DNA of 64,000 nucleotides from Sulfitobacter marinus. Lineage in GTDB: Bacteria; Pseudomonadota; Alphaproteobacteria; Rhodobacterales; Rhodobacteraceae. The notes under the pieces are model-generated. The model was not told where the DNA came from. It made no database searches and worked only from the letters and a program-made list of their open reading frames with translations. The translations under genes and the position numbers were made by a program. The first letter of the stretch is position 1; each line of letters opens with the position of its first letter. This document shows, piece by piece, positions 8,256 through 16,025 of the stretch. The stretch is taken from contig NZ_FPAJ01000001.1 of the NCBI RefSeq assembly GCF_900116285.1, forward strand, positions 434,001-498,000. Reading direction: 5' to 3'.

Positions 8256-9581
8256 TCAGGCGAGCATGCCCATGGGGTTTTCCAGATTGTCTTTGATCGC
8301 GGCCAAGAGCTGTGCACCCAAGGCACCGTCGATGACGCGGTGATCAACTGAAAGGGTGACAGACATAATCGTCGCCACGGCGAGTTCACCGTCTTTGCCG
8401 ACGACCGGTTTTTTCACGCCAGCACCAACGGCGAGAATCGCGCCATGGGGCGGGTTGATAACCGCGTCAAAATTGTCGATGCCGAACATCCCGAGGTTAG
8501 AGATGGCAAAGCTGCCGCCCTGATATTCATGCGGCGCAAGCTTGCGATCGCGGGCGCGGGCGGCAAGGTCTTTCATCTCGGCCGAGAGGGTCGAGAGGGA
8601 TTTCGTCTCGGAATCTTGAAGCACCGGGGTGAAGAGCCCGCCATCAATAGCGACGGCCACGGCAACATCGGAGGGCTTGAGCTTGAGGATGCGATCCCCG
8701 GCCCAAACGGCATTGGCATCTGGCACCGCTTGCAGGGCCAAAGCGCAGGCTTTGATGATGAAATCATTAACCGAGAGTTTCACACCACGTGATTCAAGCT
8801 GTTTGTTCAGGTCAGCCCGGAACGCCATCAACGCGTCCAGTTGAATATCGCGGCGCAGATAGAAATGTGGGATGGATTGTTTGGCCTCGGTCAGGCGCGA
8901 CGCGATGGTTTTGCGCATGCCGTTGAGGGTGACCTCTTCGAACGTGCGGCCTTCGTACATTTTCATCACGGCTTCAGCGGAAGGGCCAGCAGCAAGCGCT
9001 GCTTTGGGCGCGTTAGCAGGGGCTGCAGCGGCGTCACTTGGCGCGGCTTTTGCGGTGCCGCCAGCCAATGCGGCAGTGATATCGGCCTTGACGATGCGGC
9101 CATGTGGCCCTGAGCCGGACACAGCGGCCAGATCAATCCCTTCGATCCCGGCCATACGGCGTGCCAGCGGTGACGCGAAAACCCGCGTTGTGTCTGGCTT
9201 GGGGGTGGGGGTCGGTTCTGGCTTTGGCGGCGTCGACGGGCCATCAGTGTTCGGACCCGGTGGGCGGGCTGCATCAGCGGGCGCAACAGGAGCAGCAGCG
9301 GCGGCGGCGGGGGCCGCACCAATGTCATCCGCGCTTTCGCCGTCTTCCAGCAGCACGGCAATGGGCGTGTTCACTTTCACGCCTTCAGTGCCATCCGCGA
9401 TCATGATCTTGCCAATTACACCTTCATCGACGGCCTCGAATTCCATCGTTGCTTTGTCGGTTTCGATCTCGCACATCACATCGCCAGAGGACACGGTATC
9501 GCCCTCTTTGACCAGCCATTTGGCCAATGTGCCCTCTTCCATGGTGGGGCTGAGGGCGGGCATGAGGATTTCTATAGGCAT
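8256..9581 (-). CDS. pdhC: Pyruvate dehydrogenase E2, dihydrolipoamide acetyltransferase
   Basis: A 441-residue core subunit of the pyruvate dehydrogenase complex, transferring acetyl groups from lipoamide to CoA. Domain order: a lipoyl domain (1-80) with the modified lysine K43 in ETDKATME; an Ala/Pro-rich swinging linker (85-132); a peripheral-subunit-binding domain starting [14 protein letters not shown] (about 133-170); and a catalytic domain (215-441) with the active-site motif [14 protein letters not shown] near the end. It is the last gene of pdhA-pdhB-pdhC, 12 bases after pdhB. Its lipoyl domain is almost identical to that of pdhB, also at DNA level. Confidence 0.96.
   Translation of the reverse strand: MPIEILMPALSPTMEEGTLAKWLVKEGDTVSSGDVMCEIETDKATMEFEAVDEGVIGKIMIADGTEGVKVNTPIAVLLEDGESADDIGAAPAAAAAAPVAPADAARPPGPNTDGPSTPPKPEPTPTPKPDTTRVFASPLARRMAGIEGIDLAAVSGSGPHGRIVKADITAALAGGTAKAAPSDAAAAPANAPKAALAAGPSAEAVMKMYEGRTFEEVTLNGMRKTIASRLTEAKQSIPHFYLRRDIQLDALMAFRADLNKQLESRGVKLSVNDFIIKACALALQAVPDANAVWAGDRILKLKPSDVAVAVAIDGGLFTPVLQDSETKSLSTLSAEMKDLAARARDRKLAPHEYQGGSFAISNLGMFGIDNFDAVINPPHGAILAVGAGVKKPVVGKDGELAVATIMSVTLSVDHRVIDGALGAQLLAAIKDNLENPMGMLA
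9339..9581 (-). repeat. Duplicated lipoyl-domain coding segment, copy in pdhC
   Basis: The first 81 codons of pdhC match codons 1-81 of pdhB (10719-10961) with only scattered changes. Both contain [20 protein letters not shown] and [15 protein letters not shown]. This is a direct DNA repeat of about 240 bases, spaced 1380 bases apart. It is capable of homologous recombination or gene conversion. Confidence 0.85.
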
Positions 9582-9593
9582 GTGGTCCGCTCC

Positions 9594-10961
9594 TTATTTG
9601 TAGGTGACTTTTTTGACCGCCGCGATGACGTCATCGGTGGTCAGCAGCGCCAGTTTCTCAAGGTTTGCCGCATAGGGCATTGGCACGTCCTTGCCGGTGC
9701 AGTTGATCACCGGCGCGTCGAGGTAATCGAACGCTTCTTGCATGATGACGCTGGTGATATAGTTGCCGACCGACCCTTGCGGCCAGCCTTCCTCGACAGT
9801 GACACAGCGGTTGGTTTTCATCACCGATTTGATGATGCTGGCCGTGTCCATCGGGCGCAAAGTGCGCAGGTCAAGCACTTCGGCGTCGATGCCATTCTCG
9901 GCCAGTTTCTCAGCGGCTTCAAGAGCATAGGTCATGCCGATGCCAAAGCTGACGATGGTAACATCGCTGCCTTCGCGCCAGATGCGGGCCTTGCCGAAAG
10001 GCACGGTGTAATCCTCAACATCAGGTACATCAAAGGATTTACCGTACATGATTTCGTTCTCGAGGAACACGACCGGGTTGGGATCGCGGATCGCTGATTT
10101 CATCAAGCCTTTAGCGTCGGATGCCGAGTAAGGCATCGCGACTTTGAGGCCGGGAACCTGCATGTACCAGGCCGCGTAATCCTGACTGTGCTGCGCGCCG
10201 ACGCGGGCGGCTGCACCATTGGGGCCGCGGAACACCATGGGGGCACCCATCTGGCCACCGGACATATAGAGCGTCTTGGCAGCAGAGTTCAGGATGTGGT
10301 CAATCGCCTGCATGGCAAAGTTCCACGTCATGAATTCGACAATCGGGCGCAGACCACCAAAAGCGGCACCGACACCGATCCCGGCAAAGCCATGTTCGGT
10401 GATAGGTGTGTCGATCACCCGCTTGGCGCCGAATTCATCCAGCAACCCTTGGGATATTTTGTAAGCGCCTTGGTATTCGGCAACTTCCTCGCCCATCAGG
10501 AATACGTCTTCGTCGCGGCGCATTTCCTCGGCCATGCCGTCGCGCAAGGCCTCGCGCACGGTCTGTGTTTTCAACTTGGTGCCTTCGGGCCAATCGGGGG
10601 TAGTGTCTGTCTCTGGCGCGGTAGGCGCTTTGACCTCGGCGGGTTTGCTGTCGGCTGCGGGGGCAGGGGCAGCCGCTGGGGTGTCAGATGACACATTGTC
10701 TGCGGCAGAGGCGTCTTCGCCTTCCTCCAGCAGCACAGCGATGGCGGTGTTTACCTTGACGCCTTCGGTGCCTTCAGCGATCAGGATCTTGCCGATCACA
10801 CCTTCGTCGACGGCTTCGAATTCCATCGTGGCTTTGTCGGTCTCGATCTCGCACATGATATCGCCGGAAGACACGGTATCGCCTTCCTTCACCAGCCATT
10901 TGGCCAATGTGCCTTCTTCCATGGTGGGGCTTAGGGCGGGCATAAGAATTTCAGTTGCCAT
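9594..10961 (-). CDS. pdhB: Pyruvate dehydrogenase E1 component, beta subunit (lipoyl-domain fusion)
   Basis: A 455-residue protein that with PdhA forms the thiamine-diphosphate-dependent E1, which decarboxylates pyruvate. Unlike most E1-beta subunits it begins with a full lipoyl domain (1-80, lysine K43 in ETDKATME), then an acidic Ala/Pro linker (85-130). The transketolase-type pyrimidine-binding domain (about 140-315) follows, including [20 protein letters not shown] and the C-terminal transketolase domain (330-450). The N-terminal lipoyl fusion is established for several alphaproteobacterial PDH complexes. It sits 3 bases after the pdhA stop, so the two are surely co-expressed. Confidence 0.96.
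   Translation of the reverse strand: MATEILMPALSPTMEEGTLAKWLVKEGDTVSSGDIMCEIETDKATMEFEAVDEGVIGKILIAEGTEGVKVNTAIAVLLEEGEDASAADNVSSDTPAAAPAPAADSKPAEVKAPTAPETDTTPDWPEGTKLKTQTVREALRDGMAEEMRRDEDVFLMGEEVAEYQGAYKISQGLLDEFGAKRVIDTPITEHGFAGIGVGAAFGGLRPIVEFMTWNFAMQAIDHILNSAAKTLYMSGGQMGAPMVFRGPNGAAARVGAQHSQDYAAWYMQVPGLKVAMPYSASDAKGLMKSAIRDPNPVVFLENEIMYGKSFDVPDVEDYTVPFGKARIWREGSDVTIVSFGIGMTYALEAAEKLAENGIDAEVLDLRTLRPMDTASIIKSVMKTNRCVTVEEGWPQGSVGNYITSVIMQEAFDYLDAPVINCTGKDVPMPYAANLEKLALLTTDDVIAAVKKVTYK
10719..10961 (-). repeat. Duplicated lipoyl-domain coding segment, copy in pdhB
   Basis: Partner of the segment at 9339-9581. The first 81 codons are nearly identical to the E2 lipoyl domain, consistent with domain duplication or recurrent gene conversion within the operon. 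Confidence 0.85.
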
Positions 10962-10964
10962 GGT

Positions 10965-11975
10965 TCAAGCCTCCTGTGGAACTTCGGTTGCGTAAATGTC
11001 GGTCCAAAGCTCCTCTGGGGCGGGCTCGGGGCTTGTCTTGGCGAATTCTGCGCTGTCGTTGACGATCTTTTTGATCTCCTTGTCGATGGCCTTCAGATCA
11101 TCCTCGGTGGCGTATTTCTGATCCAGCAGGATGTTGCGGACCTGTTCGATGGGGTCACGCTCGTCACGCATTTTTTGCACCTCTTCGCGGGTGCGGTATT
11201 TTGCCGGGTCCGACATCGAATGGCCACGATAGCGGTATGTTTTGATCTCAAGAATATAAGGGCCGTCGCCGCTGCGCGCGTGTTTCACAGCGCGTTCGCC
11301 TGCGTCTTTGACGGCCAGCACATCCATGCCATCGACAGCCTCACCGGGGATGCCGAATGCCTTGCCACGTTCCCAGATCTCAGCGCTCGAAGTCGAGCGT
11401 TGCTGCGAGGTGCCCATGGCATATTGGTTGTTTTCGATGACAAAAATCACCGGCAGCTTCCATAGGGCGGCCATGTTGAAAGTCTCATAGACTTGGCCCT
11501 GGTTCGCGGCACCATCGCCAAAATAGGTAAAGGTGACGTTGTCGTTGCCTTTGTACTTATCGGCAAAGGCGACGCCCGCACCCAATGGCACGTTCGCGCC
11601 CACAATCCCGTGGCCGCCGTAAAACTTCTTCTCCTTCGAGAACATGTGCATGGAGCCACCCTTGCCGCGCGAATACCCACCCTCACGGCCGGTCAATTCG
11701 GCCATCACCCCGTCGGGGTTCATGCCGCAGGCCAACATGTGGCCGTGGTCGCGGTAGGTGGTGATGCGGCTGTCGCCTTCCTTGGCGGTTGCCTCAAGGC
11801 CCACAACAACGGCTTCTTGGCCTATATACAGGTGGCAAAAGCCGCCGATCAGACCCATGCCATACAGCTGGCCGGCTTTCTCCTCAAAGCGCCGGATCAT
11901 CAGCATGTCCTTGTAATAGGCCTTGAGTTCATCGGCACTGGCATTGGTTTTCTTGGTCGGTTTCTTGGCTGCCAT
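10965..11975 (-). CDS. pdhA: Pyruvate dehydrogenase E1 component, alpha subunit
   Basis: A 336-residue E1-alpha. The thiamine diphosphate motif begins GDGAANQGQVYETFNMAALW and ends in ENNQYAMGTS (about residues 155-195). The conserved loop YRYRGHSMSDPAKYR lies around 255-270. The start ATG at 11975 is preceded by a GGAGG site (on the coding strand, about 7 bases upstream). It is the first gene of the operon. Upstream lies a 20-base palindrome overlapping a -10-like box that is shared with the E3 gene lpdA (see 12013-12040). Confidence 0.96.
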   Translation of the reverse strand: MAAKKPTKKTNASADELKAYYKDMLMIRRFEEKAGQLYGMGLIGGFCHLYIGQEAVVVGLEATAKEGDSRITTYRDHGHMLACGMNPDGVMAELTGREGGYSRGKGGSMHMFSKEKKFYGGHGIVGANVPLGAGVAFADKYKGNDNVTFTYFGDGAANQGQVYETFNMAALWKLPVIFVIENNQYAMGTSQQRSTSSAEIWERGKAFGIPGEAVDGMDVLAVKDAGERAVKHARSGDGPYILEIKTYRYRGHSMSDPAKYRTREEVQKMRDERDPIEQVRNILLDQKYATEDDLKAIDKEIKKIVNDSAEFAKTSPEPAPEELWTDIYATEVPQEA

Positions 11976-12012
11976 GGGGCAAATCCTCCGTACAGTGGTC
12001 CCGAGCGCGCGT

Positions 12013-12040
12013 AATATAGTTTAGCGTTAAACTATCTATT
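12013..12040 (-). promoter_or_regulatory. pdhA promoter with palindromic operator ATAGTTTA-N4-TAAACTAT
   Basis: Bases 12016-12035 read ATAGTTTA-GCGT-TAAACTAT, a perfect 8-bp inverted repeat around four bases. On the minus strand the palindrome runs directly into TATATT (12018-12013), a good -10 box. A weak -35 (AATAGA, 12040-12035) lies 16 bases upstream. The same arrangement occurs at lpdA (25379-25406). A repressor bound here would cover the promoter. The regulator is not identified in this window. Confidence 0.7.
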
Positions 12041-12144
12041 ACCGGATTCGACCAATGATGGCGAGAGGCTTTTGCCGGGAACCGCGATGTTACGCGAAAG
12101 CGCGCTGTGAACAGGCAGTTACGGCAAAAGAATTGAAGATAAAG

Positions 12145-12444
12145 TTAGCGGATCACGATCTCATCGGCGCGGATCATGCCCAGCACCTTGCGGGTCTGTT
12201 CATCGAGCAGATCAAGATCAAGATAATCATCGGACAGGCGGGCGGTCAGGTTCTCCATCCGTGCCACATCGGTCTGGACTTGATTCAACTGCTGCTTGAG
12301 GTCTTGGGCTTCGGCCAGAATCTCGGCGCGGCGAAACAGGCCGAAATTGCCCTGCACGGCGGCAAATGCGAAATACATCGCCAGCCCGAAGGCGGTCGAG
12401 AAAAATAAAACGGTGCCGAACGCGGGGCGGGTGCTGCGGTTCAT
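12145..12444 (-). CDS. Septum formation initiator, FtsB/DivIC family
   Basis: A 99-residue bitopic membrane protein with a short cytoplasmic tail, a transmembrane helix (about residues 9-27, VLFFSTAFGLAMYFAFAAV) and a periplasmic coiled coil (about 40-75, LAEAQDLKQQLNQVQTDVARME). It ends in LDLLDEQTRKVLGMI, typical of alphaproteobacterial FtsB-like proteins of the divisome. I chose the ATG at 12444; a TTG at 12459 in the same frame is possible. It lies between pdhA and pgk on the same strand, 347 bases downstream of pgk in a different context from E. coli, where ftsB neighbours ispD. Confidence 0.85.
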   Translation of the reverse strand: MNRSTRPAFGTVLFFSTAFGLAMYFAFAAVQGNFGLFRRAEILAEAQDLKQQLNQVQTDVARMENLTARLSDDYLDLDLLDEQTRKVLGMIRADEIVIR

Positions 12445-12581
12445 CTGGGTTTGCCTCAAGCCGTCTCTTTATGGACGTATTCCTTGTATGGCACAGGTGA
12501 TTCGCAAAGGGAATCCCCCTGATTCGTTTTTGGCAAAATTCTGTTCACGAAGCGGTGACGGAATTTTTGGAAATTCCGGGC

Positions 12582-12602
12582 CGTTTTCTTTCAAAGAAAA
12601 CG
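12582..12602 (-). terminator. Perfect A/T-rich palindrome at the pgk stop, possible terminator
   Basis: CGTTTTCTTT at 12582-12591 and AAAGAAAACG at 12593-12602 form a perfect 10-bp inverted repeat around a single base, 1 base from the pgk stop. A realistic hairpin would have a 7-bp stem and 7-base loop. A second inverted repeat (GGAATTT / AAATTCC, about 12570-12587) overlaps it. The role as terminator is inferred from position only. Confidence 0.4.
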
Positions 12603-12603
12603 T

Positions 12604-13797
12604 CTACCCGCCCAACGCAGCAACACCCGGCAAGGTTTTGCCTTCCATCCATTCCAAGAACGCGCCGCCTGCGGTCGAGATATAGGTAAAGTCATCCGCT
12701 GCACCGGCTTGGTTCAGCGCGGCCACAGTGTCACCGCCGCCAGCAACCGAAATCAACGCGCCATCGCGGGTCAGCTGTGCCGCTGCTTGTGCCGCGGCCA
12801 CAGTACCGGTGTCAAAAGGGGCAATCTCGAACGCGCCCATGGGACCGTTCCAAATAAGCGTTTTCAACCCGGCAAAGGCGTCTTTGACCAGTTGGGTCGT
12901 CGCAGGTCCAGCGTCCAGAACCATCTGGTCGTCTGCCAGCACTGTGTCTGGTCCCAATTTGATCACCTCGTGCGCGGCACCCGCTGCAAATTCCCGTGCC
13001 ACCAACCCGTCAACAGGCAGCAAGACGCGACACCCGGCTTTGTCCGCTTGGGCCATAATGTCCTTCGCAGTGCCGAAAAAATCAGGCTCGGATAGGGACT
13101 TGCCCAGCTTTGCGCCCATAGCCGCTAGAAACGTATTCGCCATACCGCCGCCGATCACCAGCAGGTCCAACCGGTTCACAAGGTTTTCCAACAACTCTAT
13201 CTTGGTTGATACTTTCGCCCCACCCACGACCGCGCCAACAGGGCGTTTCGGGGCGGCCAAGGCGGCCTCAAGCGCGGACAGTTCTGCTTGCATCAAACGG
13301 CCCGCGCAGGCGGGCAGCAGCCGCGCCAAGGCTTCGGTGGATGCATGCGCACGGTGGGCCGCCGAAAAGGCGTCGTTGCAATAGACATCGCCCAAACCAG
13401 CTAAACGTTGCGCGAATGCGGGGTCATTATCGGTCTCGCCGGGGTAAAAGCGGATGTTTTCCAGCAAAACCACATCAGCGGCGTTGATCTCGTCGGTGCC
13501 GTTTTCAGCGGCTTCCAGCGTTTCGGCCAGCACGACCTTGCGGGCAAGGGCGGCCTCAAGCGCGGGTTTAACCACCAGCAGGCTCAGGTCTTGCACGCGT
13601 TTGCCCTTGGGGCGGCCAAAATGTGCCAGCAGGATGGGTTTGCCGCCTTTGTCCAAAATATCATGCACTGTGGGGACGATCCGCTGGATGCGCGTATCGT
13701 CGGTGACCTTACCGTTTTCCACGGGGACGTTGATATCGACCCGTACCAGCACCCGCTTGCCGCGCAGGTCCATGTCATCCAGTGTTTTCCAGCCCAT
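12604..13797 (-). CDS. pgk: Phosphoglycerate kinase
   Basis: A 397-residue glycolytic/gluconeogenic enzyme interconverting 1,3-bisphosphoglycerate and 3-phosphoglycerate with ADP/ATP. The signature [19 protein letters not shown] lies at about residues 17-35. [15 protein letters not shown] (about 190-204) and the nucleotide-binding [13 protein letters not shown] near the C-terminus are present. I chose the start [14 protein letters not shown] (13797), which has GGGGAAC just upstream; an in-frame ATG 33 bases earlier gives an atypical extension. It stands alone, but its product connects directly to the two gap genes at 38519-40886. A weak CGATAAC half-site (about 13841-13850) resembles their operators. 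Confidence 0.96.
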   Translation of the reverse strand: MGWKTLDDMDLRGKRVLVRVDINVPVENGKVTDDTRIQRIVPTVHDILDKGGKPILLAHFGRPKGKRVQDLSLLVVKPALEAALARKVVLAETLEAAENGTDEINAADVVLLENIRFYPGETDNDPAFAQRLAGLGDVYCNDAFSAAHRAHASTEALARLLPACAGRLMQAELSALEAALAAPKRPVGAVVGGAKVSTKIELLENLVNRLDLLVIGGGMANTFLAAMGAKLGKSLSEPDFFGTAKDIMAQADKAGCRVLLPVDGLVAREFAAGAAHEVIKLGPDTVLADDQMVLDAGPATTQLVKDAFAGLKTLIWNGPMGAFEIAPFDTGTVAAAQAAAQLTRDGALISVAGGGDTVAALNQAGAADDFTYISTAGGAFLEWMEGKTLPGVAALGG

Positions 13798-13930
13798 CGT
13801 ATGTTCCCCGATCCATTCCGCAGTTGGCATAGTGTTTTGCCGTTATCGTGCGCGGGGTCAATGCACCTGCTTGGCAATTGCCGCAAGTCGTCTTAGGTAA
13901 CTGCTAATGATTTATGAATAGGAGAGCGGC

Positions 13931-14437
13931 ATGGCCGAGATCAAAGACCCCGAAAACACGATCCTGTTGGAGCTTACAGGCGGTACCGTCACCATCCAAC
14001 TGCTGCCCGATGTGGCCCCCAAGCATGTTGAACGCATGAAAGAGCTCGCGCGTGCGGGCAAGTATGACAACGTGGCATTCCACCGCGTTATCGAAGGGTT
14101 CATGGCGCAGACGGGCGACGTGGCCAACGGCAACATGGAAGACAACTTTAACCTGCGCGCCGCAGGCACAGGCGGATCTGATTTGCCAAATGTTCCGGCT
14201 GAATTCTCCAAAGTGCCCCATGCACGGGGCAGCATCGGTGCGGCACGTTCGGCCAATCCTGACAGCGCCAACAGCCAGTTCTTTATCAACTTCAAGGATA
14301 ATGATTTCCTGAACGGTCAATACACCGTCTACGGCCAGGTTATTTCCGGTATGGAACATGTGGACGCGATCACACGGGGCGAGCCACCTGCGAACCCGGA
14401 CCGCATGATCAGCATGAAAGTCGCCGCAGATGCGTAA
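13931..14437 (+). CDS. Cyclophilin-type peptidyl-prolyl isomerase, cytoplasmic
   Basis: A 168-residue cyclophilin that catalyses cis-trans isomerisation of Xaa-Pro bonds. Conserved segments are FHRVIEGFMAQTGD (about 51-64) and ANPDSANSQFFINF (about 111-124), the prolyl-substrate pocket. No signal peptide is seen, so it should be cytoplasmic. The start has a GGAG-type site in AATAGGAGAGCGGC. Its end overlaps the next gene, a secreted cyclophilin, by 8 bases, giving a coupled pair of paralogues for two compartments. Confidence 0.93.
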   Translation: MAEIKDPENTILLELTGGTVTIQLLPDVAPKHVERMKELARAGKYDNVAFHRVIEGFMAQTGDVANGNMEDNFNLRAAGTGGSDLPNVPAEFSKVPHARGSIGAARSANPDSANSQFFINFKDNDFLNGQYTVYGQVISGMEHVDAITRGEPPANPDRMISMKVAADA

Positions 14438-14984
14438 GCTGTTTGCGGGCACCGTCGCCGCCACCCTGATGGGCGGCACAGCCTTCGCCAGCGGTCTTGA
14501 AATCACCGTCGATGGCGAAGCCCAGGGCGTGATCAAGATCGACTTACTCGAAGACGTGGCCCCCCAGCATGCGGACCGTCTGACGGCGCTGGCCGAGGCA
14601 GGGGCCTATGATGGCGTGGTATTCCACCGCGTGATCGATGGCTTTATGGCGCAAACTGGCGACGTTAAATACGGCAAGGCTGGTGGTGACACCGGACGTG
14701 CGGGTATGGGTGGCTCAGACATGGATGACCTGCCGGCCGAATTTTCGGACCTGCCGTTTGACCGCGGTGTCGTGGGCATGGCGCGCAGTCAAAACCCTAA
14801 CTCTGCAAACTCGCAGTTCTTTATCATGTTCGATCAGGGCTATTTCCTGAACGGTCAGTACACGGTCGTCGGTAAAGTAACCGAAGGTCTGGACGTGTTG
14901 GACGCGATCAAGCGTGGCACAGGCGGCAACGGCGCTGTTGTTGGCGCGCCTGACATGATGAAAACGGTCACTGTTACCGAATAA
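14430..14984 (+). CDS. Cyclophilin-type peptidyl-prolyl isomerase, exported
   Basis: A 184-residue cyclophilin. It begins with a Sec signal peptide, MRKLFAGTVAATLMGGTAFA, with a likely AFA-S cleavage site, so it should act on proteins in the periplasm. The catalytic core repeats that of the upstream gene: FHRVIDGFMAQTGDVKYGKA and SQNPNSANSQFFIMFDQGYF. Compared with the cytoplasmic copy it has an inserted Gly-rich loop (KAGGDTGRAGMGGSDMDD). Its start lies inside the end of the upstream cyclophilin gene, suggesting tandem duplication followed by acquisition of a signal peptide. Confidence 0.93.
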   Translation: MRKLFAGTVAATLMGGTAFASGLEITVDGEAQGVIKIDLLEDVAPQHADRLTALAEAGAYDGVVFHRVIDGFMAQTGDVKYGKAGGDTGRAGMGGSDMDDLPAEFSDLPFDRGVVGMARSQNPNSANSQFFIMFDQGYFLNGQYTVVGKVTEGLDVLDAIKRGTGGNGAVVGAPDMMKTVTVTE

Positions 14985-15007
14985 GAGTGTCGGCAAAGAG
15001 CATTGGG

Positions 15008-15037
15008 AAAGGGGCGTGGGTATCTACGCCCCCTTTT
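15008..15037 (+). terminator. Bidirectional terminator between the cyclophilins and the 15043 gene
   Basis: AAAGGGGCGT and ACGCCCCCTTTT form a stem with one bulged C around an 8-base loop, followed by TTTT on the plus strand. The converging gene ends at 15043. Confidence 0.65.
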
Positions 15038-15042
15038 GCATT

Positions 15043-15393
15043 CTAGATAAATGCCATCCGCTCTGCACGTTCGGGGTCAGGGAAAGGGCGGTAAAGCGCG
15101 ATATCAAATTCCCCGACCATCTGATGCACCGTGGTATAAAGCCGTTCGACCTCCGTATCTTGCGTGCCGGTCAAACGAAAGGCTTCATCCAGTTGCGTAA
15201 GATCCCGCACCTCGATCTCAAGCAGGAAATCCCGTGCCCTTGGTGCCCCAAAGCCCAATTTGCGACGGCACAGCCGCCACGACTGGATCACGCCGCGATC
15301 TTGCAGCAAGGTCATCCAGGCCTCGACCGCGACGGCAAATCCCACCGCTTTGGCCGTGTCGCGCAGATCAATCGAGCAATGGTAAAGGTTCAT
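15043..15393 (-). CDS. Conserved hypothetical protein (possibly DUF6614)
   Basis: A 116-residue soluble protein beginning MNLYHCSIDLRDTAKAVGFAVAVEAWM. It has no signal peptide, membrane segment or recognisable catalytic motif. The pattern of an initial beta-strand, a helix, then a repeated beta-alpha-beta outline (DFLLEIEVRDLTQLDEAF) resembles a ferredoxin-like dimeric alpha/beta barrel. I recall similar proteins in Rhodobacteraceae annotated as DUF6614, but that assignment is from memory. It converges on the exported cyclophilin and is followed upstream by the bactofilin terminator. Function unknown. Confidence 0.7.
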   Translation of the reverse strand: MNLYHCSIDLRDTAKAVGFAVAVEAWMTLLQDRGVIQSWRLCRRKLGFGAPRARDFLLEIEVRDLTQLDEAFRLTGTQDTEVERLYTTVHQMVGEFDIALYRPFPDPERAERMAFI

Positions 15394-15465
15394 AGGTTGG
15401 TCCCGTAATGGCTTGCGACCGACCGTGGCACCAGAATCCTAAGAAATATCTAAGCTGAAAATAAA

Positions 15466-15492
15466 ACAGGCACCGCCCATTGCGATGCCTGT
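15466..15492 (-). terminator. Terminator after the bactofilin gene
   Basis: ACAGGCA and TGCCTGT form a 7-bp stem around a 13-base loop. On the minus strand it is followed by TTTTATTTTC, a good U-tract. It lies 23 bases beyond the bactofilin stop. Confidence 0.7.
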
Positions 15493-15515
15493 AGATAGTT
15501 TAACTGAGGTTTAAA

Positions 15516-16025
15516 TCAGGAAGCCGGGTTCGGCTTTTGCACTGGCGCAGATTTGGAGCCGGGGTTCAGTGGATCGTCTTGACGCTGAACGGAGCCTTCG
15601 AAATGCGCACCGCTTTCGATGGCGATGGTCTTGTGGATAATGTCACCCTCGACCCGTGCTGTGGACGTCAGGCGAACCTTGAGACCACGCACACGGCCCA
15701 CGATGCGGCCGTTGATCACAACATCATCGGCAATCACTTCGCCTTTGATCGTTGCGGTTTCACCGATGGTCAGAAGATGCGCGCGAATGTCGCCTTCGAC
15801 TGTGCCTTCGACCTGAATGTCGCCCGTTGTTTTCATATTGCCCGTGACGTGCAAATCAGACGACAGAACCGACGCAGGCGGCTTGGCCTTGGGCGGGCTG
15901 GCCTTGAATTCGTTCGGGTTGGCCGCAGCAGGTGCAGACGCCGGAGACGAGGAAGGTGCCGTTGGGCTGGACGCTGGAGCGTCTGACTTGGGGGCGGGAT
16001 CGTTGATTTTGCTTTTAGAAAACAT
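15516..16025 (-). CDS. Bactofilin (polymer-forming cytoskeletal protein)
   Basis: A 169-residue bactofilin. A disordered Pro/Ala/Ser N-terminus (1-50) precedes the right-handed beta-helix core (about 55-145), with repeats such as GDIQVEGTVEGDIRAHLLTIGETATIKGEV, split here as GDIQVEGTVEGD and IGETATIKGEV. A short Pro/Ser tail (DDPLNPGSKSAPVQKP) ends it. Bactofilins polymerise without nucleotide and position cell-wall enzymes. Its first 11 bases overlap the end of the upstream M23 peptidase gene, so the two are translationally coupled and probably form one morphogenetic module. Confidence 0.93.
   Translation of the reverse strand: MFSKSKINDPAPKSDAPASSPTAPSSSPASAPAAANPNEFKASPPKAKPPASVLSSDLHVTGNMKTTGDIQVEGTVEGDIRAHLLTIGETATIKGEVIADDVVINGRIVGRVRGLKVRLTSTARVEGDIIHKTIAIESGAHFEGSVQRQDDPLNPGSKSAPVQKPNPAS

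Noticed and set aside
15495..15515. ATAGTTTA followed by ACTGAGGTTTAAATC near the bactofilin end, like half of the PDH operator
   Set aside because: Only one arm matches and the other is absent. It is downstream of genes, not in a promoter. Treated as chance.
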